Assembly (NCBI RefSeq): GCF_029784135.1
Contig: NC_073744.1
Coordinates: 19,536,239 to 19,600,238 of the forward strand
Source of the DNA: Toxorhynchites rutilus septentrionalis
Taxonomy: Eukaryota > Arthropoda > Insecta > Diptera > Culicidae
Length of the DNA: 64,000 bases
Reading direction: 5' to 3'
Position numbers and translations under genes: made by a program. The notes under the pieces were generated by a model that did not search any database, was not told the origin of the DNA, and saw only the letters and a program-made list of their open reading frames with translations. Within the stretch, counting starts at the first letter, position 1, and the number at the start of each line of letters is the position of its first letter. Below, piece by piece: positions 25,201-37,200 of the stretch.

Positions 25201-28200
25201 AAGTGAATATTTGTGAAATGATGTCGAAAAAGACGGATAAAAGTGATATTTCCATTTGCCATTTTCACTCCCCCACGTTCATAGAAACAAACGAAGTTTC
25301 ATTATTTTACCGTTATGAAGTTGATATTTCGAAGGCTCTCAGTGTCGGTTTATATGTTGTGAGATAATAATCGCCAATTAATCAAAATTTCACCGAAAAT
25401 GTTACTGCTTTCGAGAACTAAGCATACGACTGCTCTCTGAACCTTTTACCACATGAATAATCGAAATAAGCCAAGATATAATTGTCATCTGTTAAACGAC
25501 AACCAGTTGAATGATTCCATGAGAATTTTGGCTCAAATTATCATGCAACCGTAAGTACTTTCAACATTATTTTGTTTCTTCCATATACATTCCATATTGA
25601 ATGCAAATAATTACGACACAATATTTGGCTTGCCAATACAGATACACTTCGGCTACTGCTCCACCTCTATATGTACCTCATTGGATACGGTAGAAAGAAG
25701 AGAGCTCCACGTAAATCGAAGCTCACTGACCGGGATAAGCGTGAAATAGCTAGAACAGCTTCCAATTCCTGAAAATCGCTTATACAAATAAAGCAGTATT
25801 TCGATTTAAATGCTGCTTGGGTGACAATTTGCCAAGTTTTGGTAAAAAATCAGTGTTAAGGCTCTTCATCTTACACCATCTCACATCGGAAGACGTCTGA
25901 ATTTTGCCAAAGTTCACATGAACTGACAGTGGGGCATGGTATGTTGTGACAAAGAATGTTTCCAAAAGTATACGTTTTGCTATATACCATAACGAAAAGT
26001 TCTTCAATGTACAGGTTATCTTCGCTGACGAAAAAAATTTCAATTTGGATGGTCCTGATGGTTTCAACGGGTACTGGTGTGATTTACGGATTTACGGATT
26101 CAACCGGTACAGATTCTGTGCAACCGGAAAGCTCAAGATAGCTTTTACATCATTTAAGGATTATATACATGTTCTGGAATCCTCTCTCCTACCGTTTTTG
26201 CGTGGATATCGTCAAGAAAGATTCACAAAGATTCACTCCAGACTTGAATCCTGTTGTAAATCTTAGGAGGAGTTCTCGTACGCAGAATCTACACTGAGAG
26301 AAAGCGGTACACCACGATCGAAGAGCTCATGGTCGCAATTTCGGGAACATGGAAAAATATCGAGAAATCGAATTTTTCATTGATAATACTTATGAATTTT
26401 GAAGTGGTCTTATAGAAACTGGACAGATGAAATTATCATATTTAAGCACAATAAATAAACAAACAACTCTTTTGAACGAAATTGACGTTAAATATACTTT
26501 ATTCTAAGCATTCAACAAAGTATGAATGTATCTTGTTGAAATATTAACTGTTTGTGTTGCAACGAAATAGAATCAGGGTGGTCTTATAGAAGTTGGACAG
26601 AGTGTAGTATGCAGTCTATATTCAGAAAAATATGTATAACCATCATCAAACACACAAATGACTGGTAAATATAAATGTGGTTTTTGTAGTAAAAAATGAG
26701 TTTTTTTTTCATGCTAATAAAATACATTTTTTTCTACAACGAACATTTTCGATGGTACAGATTTTTGGAAAAAAATTATAGATGAGAAAGATTTTACAGA
26801 TTAAAATGTGGTAACACTGGCCATAACTACAGAATAATCTCTATTTCTACAGATTTTGCAGTCTTTTAGAATCAAGAATCTGTAGTTACAGATTATAGAT
26901 TTTTATTTGTTTCTCACAAATTTTAGCATTTTTGCATACAATTGCATGGCATGATTTTTTCTTCGCATTGACATGTATTTTTACGGTCAAAGCGAATCAA
27001 TGCGTATTACGATTTTTTTTTATCTGCCGACAACAGACTTTTACCAGAATCAATGTAACGGAGATGGTCTTGAAAGATGATTATACCCTGTTCAGTGTTT
27101 GGATTTCGATCAAAATCGAATGATACACAATGTGTCATATAACCAAATATGAGAGGTTATATGACACATTGTGTATCATTCGAACATATAACCAAATATG
27201 AGAGGATCATTCAGATACTTGTATGAATGTCAGTAATCACTTGTGTAATATTTAGTGATTAAACTAAGAGAGGAACGAAGACTGTTGATTGCATATCCGA
27301 TCTGTATCAAACATCGCATACCATTTTCGAAGCCTGCATACAAGTTTGAACCACATATATCGTCCCATTTTACTATAGCGAAACCCACTTAAATTTCTAT
27401 CAACAATTCTATTGGAATGCTGTCCTGGTTGATGTTCAATTGTTCCGCATTCAATGTGGATGTTCATCGTAAAGATATCTTCAATGAGAAGGGTAAAAAA
27501 TATCAATATTCTCATTCGTGGATCCACAGCCACAGAATTAACAATAAAATATCCCTAATTTTGACCAATCATTCTGACAAACATCGTTTCATTTCTATCT
27601 TTCTCTTCCCTCTGCATGCTTCGAAAAATCAAACGAACAGCTTCCACCTCCGCCGCAGATCGAACTGGTAGTCGATAAGCCACATCTAATGGGCGTCTTG
27701 CGGAGACCAATCGTGCGGATACGACGTAAGTGGCATGTGTTTGTTTTTGTGCTTTCCGCCCGAGCGCGAAGACTCTGCTCCCACTAATTTTGGGGCGTGA
27801 ATCCACACAAACGAAGCGTGGAGCGTTAAGCCGCGAAAATCTGTTTGCTTGCTCGCAAATTGCGAGTCGCGAGCAAAGATACACACGCGGCGCTGCGTTC
27901 GTCGCTTCTGCACGCGCCCGTAAACAAATCACCACCACCCACATCGCTCTCCCGCTCTATTCAGTCATTTCCTTCTCTTTCGAACAGCGGCAACCAGCTC
28001 GGAGGTGTCGGCCCGGCGGAAAAATCGTTCCAGCATGGGGAACAACACGACCAAGGTGAACAGTGAGGCCGCCGTCGCAATCATCAAGAAAAGCAGTCAG
28101 GACAGCTCGGAACCGAAAGGATCGTTGGCCTGTGCGCTGCCCTGGGGCCACGGCTGGGGCTGGGCAACCCTGCCGAATGGCATCTGGAGTGGAGGTGAGT

Positions 28201-31200
28201 CTTTCTTCCATTCTTTGCAATCGGTTTTCAATGACAAAACCAATATACTAATAGTATCCATTACGCAAAATTGTGGACGCGTGATGGTCCATAATCAACG
28301 GGAAGCGAGCAATCGATTTCATGCCTCCGACTCCGGTTCTCTCTCTCTCTCTCTCTCGACCCAATCGAGTGAAACTAAACGAATCACTGTTCAGCAATCA
28401 TAACTGTAACCAAGTGGAAGAATCCTTAGCAGGATAAAGAAAAAACATAGAATCGAAATTGCGTTGTCGTTGTTGGTTACTGAAGCGAATCAAAGCGATC
28501 CGACGAAAACAGCAAACGCATCGTAACGCAACCATCAGATAAATATGATTACTTTTGCCCCACCCCCTCATCGCTTTGTCTTTCCTCTGATCCTTTCATA
28601 CATTCTCTAGTGACCCATTTCGATCCACAGTTTCCTTTGTCTCGTCGGTACCGGTTGGTCTCTCTGATTTTTGCTCCCACCATCCTTCTTGGCCTTGTGT
28701 GATAAGGGAAATTAGTGAATCGAGCAGTAGAAGAAGACTCATCGCTATCTCCGGCGGAAACTGCGCTCCGCTGAAAAAGAATATATTTCCTCTGTAATGA
28801 AACCGAAATGAAATGTACGCTTGCTTTTTTCCCTTTTTTGTGGTGATTTGTTTTTCCTCCCCTTCCCCTCGTAAACAGTCGAACGTAATTTGGTTTCTTT
28901 CTAGAAATGCTCATGTAGTGGATGAGCCTCGAGTTCATCGTGTGATGATTGCCATATGTTGTGTGGGTCGATTTTTATTTTCCGAGGGCACAGTTTGAAA
29001 TACTTTGATTGGAATAATCGCGATTTAACTGAAAAAAAAATATGGAAAGACAATGCTAGGATAGCTCATGTTCCGGCTGAATGATTTAATAGTCTATTCA
29101 TCGTTTTTTCAAAGTTTCTATAATTGGGAATGAGAGTTGGTTCAGAAATTACCATCCCACACCCGAACAAGATAAATACAAAACTGTATACTTTCGTCAT
29201 TCGAGTGGCAGTTATGTCGATTCATTTATCGAATGCTAAGCGCGTAGAACAGAGAGGAATTCGTTCGAAGAAGCCACATTTTGAGCTAATTTCAATTTCT
29301 ATTCATAGCAGCTTATTGGAGGCGTACACGTGCAGTAGCTACTTGTGTTCTCTGGGTTCGTTGTGAATAGAAGCACACTGAATGTAAAGTAAATTGTTCT
29401 GGGAAATGTTTCGTTGTTAGACTTCTCAATAGAACATTTTCGGTGAATATTTTACTTATAAAAAGTGTGCTAAACTAATAAACATTGTTCAAAAGATTTA
29501 CGGAACCCTAAATCCTGCCAGAGAAAACACGAGAAGATACAATATCATGAACATTCGTTCGACGGTTTTTTGAAACTATTCTTCTTTTCTCTGTTATTGA
29601 AGTATCAGCAGAAAGCAAACATATAAAGTTCTCATTTCTGTAAATTCCGAGCGCTTTCCTTACATGATTCAATCTTTTCTCTCTGAAAGATCGCAATATA
29701 AATAAATTTTAACATATTTTTATAACGGACTTAATAATTTACATCAGAGAACTTTAATTCGTCCTTTTATCCAAATGCTCATGTTTTGCCTTGAATTCCA
29801 ATTTGCAGATTTTTTCACATTTTGGCGAAAATTTTCTTTTTATTTGACCCATTCCAGCGTGACGTGACAACAATTTGACTCACTAAAAACAGATTTTTCC
29901 TCGATTCCATGTATGAATAACACGATGTCAAAGTAAAATCGACAAAATTTCCTACAAGAATCTTCAGTTGGAGAATATTTTACAGTTGCATTCGCTTGTT
30001 GACAACACCTGTCTTTTTGCGATTTCCGACTTTTGAACATTAATGTTGTATTTTTAGTTCCGTTTCAAAACATACAAATGAACTTTGTTCGATGATTTGT
30101 CAATAAAAAATGAACGTAGATTCCTGTATATTTAGGTTTTCAATAAACTCTCAAGAACCTCGCAAAAATCAACATGCATTTTGTGACGTGACAACACGCT
30201 CTGTGCAAAAGAAAAACAGTCCCCACAAAGCGTTGTCACGTCACACGATCGATAAGTTGTATTAAATAAGCATTTTCATCGTATTGTAGCAAGCTTCAAA
30301 CTATTTTTTATGTTTTTTATTACTCTAAATACTTCTCGCTTTCCACTGAGATCTCCCATTCCCCTTCCAAAAGTTCATCCTTCGGCCCTGAACCTACCCC
30401 CTTTATATCTCAGGAACGGTGCTTCCTACCGAATATTCAGTAGTGTCAGTTGTAAGGTGTCACAACCAGGGTTGCCAACTGTAATTTTAAAACATCAGGA
30501 AGAATGAAAATAAAAATCAGAATAAATGAGGATAGCTCATATTGGTTTGTCCGAAAAGTTAATGTCGATTTTTGGGAAAATCAATCAAAGCATTATAATT
30601 TAATTTTATATCCATAGTTCTGTTTTACAATCTTTCGTCATCTTTCACACAGCTTCAATATTCTATCCTCCCAGAACATGTTTGCTTCCTCGTCGAAAAC
30701 TGCTGCGAGCCATACATGTAAGAAACAGGTTGCTTGATAGTAGCTCATAATACAGAATCCATTCCAACTCCAATCCAATCCAATTTTCGACTCTACACCA
30801 GAACGAAAACATTGAAACCATCGTTGTGCGGTGGAAATGGAAACTGTATCGGGTCCATAAACTGCACAAATTTTATTGGCAGCTTGAGATGCATTTTTGC
30901 CTTTGTCATAGTAGTACTGTAAAATATGTCGGATTTTCTCTTTATTTTGCTCCATATTTGCGACACTATAACTCACGAACGACTTAACCAAACAAAACAC
31001 TGTCAAGGACTATATTGTAGCGCGTAATACCTTTCCAACAAGCTATAGTATGACTCGATACAATGAATACAACTAGAACTACGCGCTTACAACGACACCT
31101 CGCGGAAATACCGCAGGACTTTATTGACAGCCCCAAACTTAATCTCGTTGTAATTTCATAAATTCGTCAGACAACCTGGTTTCATGAAATTTTCTAGCCC

Positions 31201-34200
31201 TGTTTTGAAAAGCCACGAAACAATTGAGGGTAGAGATAAAAAAAAGTTAAGCACACCTTTGCGTCTAGAGAATTTAACTTAATGTTTAACTTAATGTAAC
31301 TATCATGATAGAAAACTTCGACATGGAAACCAGTATATTTATCACGAATAATGTAAAGAGTACAAAAATCAGGATAAATTTAGTGTTCGTCAGGATATCA
31401 GGGAGCGTGCTAAAAAGTCTGGGAAATCCTGAAAAATCAAGGAAGGTTAGCATCTCTGATCACAACGCTGACAATTTGATAGTATGGTAACTTTTTCTGG
31501 CTCTTTTCATTCTAGCGTTTGCGTGCCATTTTGTGTTTTTATTGCTTCAAGAATAGGTAAAATTATTTTTGACCTGCATGGAAAATGAGTTTAATGTTAG
31601 TTTAGATTAGCGAAACATTACAAAACAAGGCAATTTTGATTGCTTATGGCATGTTCTTCAAAATCTATCTAGAGGAGATGTGTCTAAAACGCGCCTGCCG
31701 GGCAATTAGATCCACCTGATTTTCTCGTAAACCAGCAAGAATAGAAATGAAATGGTTATAGGCAATCGTTCTAGTCAATGATCGAATCCTACCATGCAAG
31801 TCAATTTGTAACATACTTTAAATAAAATAAATAATTTTCTTTGGAAGCGATTTCCGATGTAATTTTCTACATCATTTCTGTAAGGTTTCGATGCTTGCAA
31901 CCGATTCAGAGGCGACAACTGTGAGTCATATTTATTGAGTTGAGTTCCCAGTGGATATCTCAGATGAAGAAAATGGTAAGAAAGGATTCATTTCCTTCTC
32001 AATTTGATATTTTCCGCATCAGCTTACCATCGGGCAGTATGGCACACCCTGGGTCGGGGCAATTTTCTCGCTTCCGATCGGATAACATTCTCACGAGAGA
32101 AATAGCTTGTATGTGAGGGATGCCAGATGATTTTTTTCAAATATCTCTGCATGACACGAATAAATGTCTTCAAATGTAACCATAATGAACAAAAATGAGC
32201 AAACCTTCACTATATTTCTAAATCATGTTCGATAAATCACACAAACATTTGTTCTCACATACTTTGATATGACCTCAGAATGTTTTCACAAAAATTAAAT
32301 GTCTTCAAAACGAAAACATGTCTTCACATCTGGCATCCATATTACGTGCTCAGAGAATATAAGAAAAAAAGAGCGCGGACTGGAGAATTAATGCACGAAT
32401 ACTGGGAGAACACTCTTCGCTGGTGGGCATGAAGTGAATAGATTGATGGAATCTCTCATTCATACAAGCTGTTTCTCTGAGCTTTATAGTCTCTGAGAGA
32501 AACAGCCTATGAGCATATTATACTTCTGCTGGGCCATTTAACACCGTATGATTCGAAAATATAAAATTTGGGTGCCTTACAAAATAAAATTCGTAGCACT
32601 TTTGTTATTCAGTATCTAAAATACAGAACAATTACAGATGACTGAGGGTTAACTAATCTTCGTACTGACGTAGTTGTTACCTTAATTTTTAAGAGCACGG
32701 TCAAGATAAATCCATTTTCGCTTAGGGGGTGCGTATTACACACTTCTCCTATAAGTACAGCCAATCCATGCCAAAAAGATATAGTGGTTCTCAGATTTTC
32801 GTCAAAAGTGTTAATTTTGTTCTTTATTGCAAAATATAAGACCCGTATTTAAAAAAAAAATTTCAATTAGGGTGCCCATTATCATTTTAGAGTGGTCCGA
32901 AAAATCATTTTTTTCATTTTTTCCTAAAAATGACATAGCTAGCCTTTCATAAAAACATACTAAACTAGCAAAAAAGATTAATTTTATTTCCGTAATTATT
33001 GATTGTAATAGTTTTTTATCGTTTTCATGGCTTTGCGCTATATTTTATCATATTTTTTCTGGCAAGCTGAGGATTTTTTACATAACATATGTCGATATCA
33101 GAGATTCCATATTTTTCGTTTTTGAGATATGATTTTTCAAATTTAACATGTTCTAAGTCTTTGTTTTGAAGTGCACCCGTGGCCGAGTGGTTAGCGTCTC
33201 AAATCATTATGCCGGATGTTCGAGTTCGATTCCCGTTCTGGCCAGGGGATTTTTCGTCAGAGAAATTTCCTTCGACTTGTACTGTGGTCACGCGTATTCT
33301 AGAGCTTGCCCCTCGGAATACATTCAAGGCGTGTTATTTGGCTTAAGAAATCTCAACAAAGTATTAATAAATGACGTTAGTAAATGGATCCGTTGAGACG
33401 GCAAAAGTTCCACAGGGAACGTTAACGCCATTCAAGAAGACAAGAAGAAGTCTTCGTTCAATATTCCTATGTGACTAGACTAGACCTATGCGACCAGGAT
33501 CCAATTTTCCCGCAAATGTGATATGTTATATTTTAGCTCATTGCATTCCATTCGATATGTTGTTCATCTGAATCGGTTCAGTAGTTCCAAAGTTATGAAT
33601 TTTTGAAAAACGTCATTTTTGGATAAAAGGGGGAAAAGTATTTTTCGGACCACCCTAAAATGGAAATTGTCCTACTAACGAAAAAAATAAAAAAATATGG
33701 GTCTAAATTGTAATTCAATTTAACTCCTTGCCAAATGTTAGGTTTTTAAGATGCTGAACACTGGAATGAATTCTGGAATTTTTTTTCAATAAAACAACTA
33801 AAAATATGAATTACACAAATTACAACTTTAATTCCAATTCCAGTTCGGTCACAAAGGTAAATCGACAAAGCACGAGTCACGAAAAGGTTGGCTCCTTTCA
33901 GTTTATTTTTTATAGACAGCATGGGGAAAAAGTTGCAAGAACTTTGTTTTCAAGCAAATTTCACTTAAAACATGAATTCGATTGACTCCGCATGACCTAG
34001 ACAAAAATGAAACGTCTGCAAAATTAAAAAGACGGGTGGGTAATGTCGGGGACATAACCGGAGTGACGTAGGACTATACAAAGGGGACAGCTTTTGCTAA
34101 ATATATTTTTTAAATATATTGTTTTATTTTCTTCTCCTACGTGAATACCCACCTTTCTACCTGAAAAATGGATTAGTTTACTGTTTACTCTTTATGAACA

Positions 34201-37200
34201 TGTTGGGGGTTCTGAAAAGAACCTTTTGTGTTGTGTTTTTGCTTTTTTTTTACAAACTTTCTCAATTTTTTCCCACTATCTCATAGTTGATTCTTGATTT
34301 TTTTCTGAAGGCTTTGTACTTATTAAATGTTCAACGCCGGGCATCTTTTGGCGTATGCACATATCGTACAATCAAAATGATTGCTGTGATAGGGAATGCA
34401 TAGGTGGTCATCAGCTCATTCACTATCATATATTTCACTATTGAGCACATTACCGTACCTTAAACTGTGGTTTCGGAGACGAATGAATTGTAAGATTTGT
34501 ATCTCCGCAAACAAAGTAAATAGAAATGAAAAAGAACTGAGGCTTTGGAGACGAACTCTACGATCTGTCGAGAATTAAACGAGCTATAAGCGTTCTGAAA
34601 AACCAACAGTAAATTAACACAGGATTAAAGTCCTTTAAAATAAGAACAGAGCAGCAGGAAATACATAGCTCATCATGTTGCTCCTTAGTTATGTTTCTAT
34701 ACAATGCAGATGTAACGTCAGTCAATTTTCAACATCAGTTATCAACCAAAGAAAGTAGTTTTTGCTACCGAGAAAATTCGTTAATGCCATCCTGCATACA
34801 ATGTGTTGTAATTTGAAGCCACTTTTAATTCGGAAACCATGCATGGGTTTGTGAAAACTGAATGATCAATTTAAAAGACCCCAAACCAATAAGTTCAAGA
34901 ACAAGCATAAACAAAATAAATCAGTTTATATTATATGTCATATTATGTCACTTTAGAATGCATTGGCGTGCTCCCTTGGCCGAGTGGTTAGCGTCATAAC
35001 TAATAGCGAATTCGTTTTTAAAACTGAGTCAGTGCCACACTGACTCTGTAATAAAAAAACGTTTTCAGTTTCACGAATGCGGTGGTTTGTTGGTGTGCGT
35101 TGTATAGTCTGATTTGTTTATATTTGCGACGACAAATGTACAGTGTCGACGTCTGGTGGAGATATTAGTGCTTGGGAGGTAAAGTATTCTCTATAAGATC
35201 AGAAGGGCCAAGTGCAGTGTAAAAATATAAAAGTTTGAATGAAAATTTTTACTTCATATTGTTTGATTACCTAACACATGTAGTCCTGACACTCACTTAA
35301 CCATTTGTCGATGCATTTGCTGTTTGTTCCACAAATAATTACTATTATAATATAAAATCATCATTAGACACAGTTTTCGTTCAATGTTTCTGCGATATCG
35401 GAAAAAATCCTCTTATTTCATCACATAAAATAAATATTCGATACGTTAAAGTAAATTTTCATTCCTAATTTTGATTTTGAGAGCATGTTTATTCCTCCTG
35501 AATATCCATAATAATTTTCGCCTCCCAATGAAAGCACACGGAGCTTAATGCCGTCTACTCGAATATACTCTTCAAAATCAGAATCCGAATTGGATTACGA
35601 TTCAAATAATACAAAAGCAAGAGCAGCATGTTTTCCATTTTCATAGTCTTTATTCTTAGATTTTCCAAAACAATACTCGGAACTTGACAGTTCAGTATAG
35701 TTGTATTGGTGAACCCGAGTGCCAACCCGTGAAACATCTCAGTGCGAAACTAACAGCTTTCGGGGCGAACTAGTGCGACACTGAGTGCGAAACTGAGAGA
35801 ATAAAAAAACGTTTTGACAGCAGTTATTGCGGCACTGGGGTTGAAACTGAACAAAAACGAATTCGCTATAACATGCCGGGTGTTCGGGTTCGATTCCCGT
35901 TCTGGCCGGGGGAATTTTTCGTCAAAGAAATTTCCTCCGACTTTCACTGTTATCACGCGTATTCTAGAGCTTGCCACTCAAAATGCATTCAAGGCGTGTT
36001 ATTTGGCATAGAAATCTCAACTAAGTACTAATAAAAATGACGCAAGTAATACTACGTTGAGACGGCGAAGTTCCTCTATGAACGTTAGTGCCATTGAAGA
36101 AGAAGAAGAAGAATGCATTGGTTTTGTGAAAAACTTTTTTTTCTTCTTTGAAAGGTTTAATGGCCCTGAAAAGCGCCGTGTTTTACGGTGGCTGGTTTTG
36201 CCACCAAAACAGTCTGTATAAACAAACTTTTTCCTTTTTCTACTTGCTGCCGTTTTGCGGTTGCGTTTGCCGCTCGCTGAAACTAGTTGTTTTGACTTTC
36301 AACTCATTTGGCTGGTTCGTCACTTTTACTTCCATTTTTGGAAGAATGTCGGGAGTGAGAATTGAACTCGTGACCTTTAGCGTGAGAGGCATGGATGTTA
36401 CCACTACGCCAGATCGGCTCCACTGAAACTAGTTGTTGCCATCGAACCGAATGTACTCTGTTCTGTAGGCGGATTTTCTTATTGTCGTGAGCAGCTTTGC
36501 AAGCCAACTCGAGCACTCCGGCGGCCGAAATTCTATAACCGCTATTAGGTATACTGGTGCTCCGGCACCAATCTGTTGATGCGATGTGATGTGAAACGAT
36601 GCCATACAACCACACTGATTTACGGTTTGAAAGAGAATGAGATATTTTTCAGCGGATTCGCGTTTTTTTGTACTTTAGCGGTACACGGTCACAGAATAGA
36701 GACAAATCGGCAGACTCAGCCAAAGGGGCGAGTCCAACGAGACGAACGAAAGAGCGTTAAAAGGCAGCGATGACAGAAAAATACATAGAGGCGAATGAAC
36801 TTCAAAGTTTAAAGCCTCTTAAAAACAAAGAAAGAAGAAGAAAAATACATTCATTACGATTTGTTCGCTCGTTAAATTCACATGCAGGCTAAAAAGGGTC
36901 CTTTTAAGGATCACAAAATTATCTTTAATTTAAAGAGTTTATTGTTTTGTTATCACTCGATATCCCCATCTTGTTCGACTAAACCTTCCTGTTTAACGAT
37001 TGCGTTTACCACTCGCCACAGCTTTCACATTTGGAAAATTTCTTCCCTTCCAGCTTGTGACATGTTGTACAGTAAATTATATTTAATGCGACGTGCCGAA
37101 GCACCACTCAGTGTTGCATTGGAGGCGATTTTAACCTGTAATTGAACATTTGCGATGACAGTGGTACAGTGTCGACTTTCAATGTGGGGTCATAATTTGG

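Larger units (their letters stand above)
23541..26604 (+). mobile_element. Tc3-like transposon with doubled ends, split by an insertion
   Basis: The outer ends are CACTCTGTCCAACTTCTATT (23541) and, inverted, CACTCTGTCCAACTTCTATA (ending 26604), both flanked by TA (23539-23540 and 26605-26606). Inner copies are at 23717-23735 (CAAGTTTCCATAAGACCAG) and 26405-26423 (TGGTCTTATAGAAACTGGA), an IR/DR arrangement like that of the 6638 element. Subtracting the 1754-bp insertion and its duplicated site leaves 1301 bp, the usual Tc1-family length. Confidence 0.8.

Noticed and set aside
27961..27966. Initiator-like TCAGTC before the 27988 exon
   Set aside because: No DPE at +28 (GCAACC) and no TATA box. 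The same sequence serves as the pyrimidine-rich acceptor region in the preferred model.
33166..33240. Possible tRNA genes (box A and box B) at 33179, 34977, 36400 and 59574
   Set aside because: Box sequences are followed by SINE bodies with target duplications, and no cloverleaf with a proper anticodon stem was seen. They are SINE heads, not tRNA genes.
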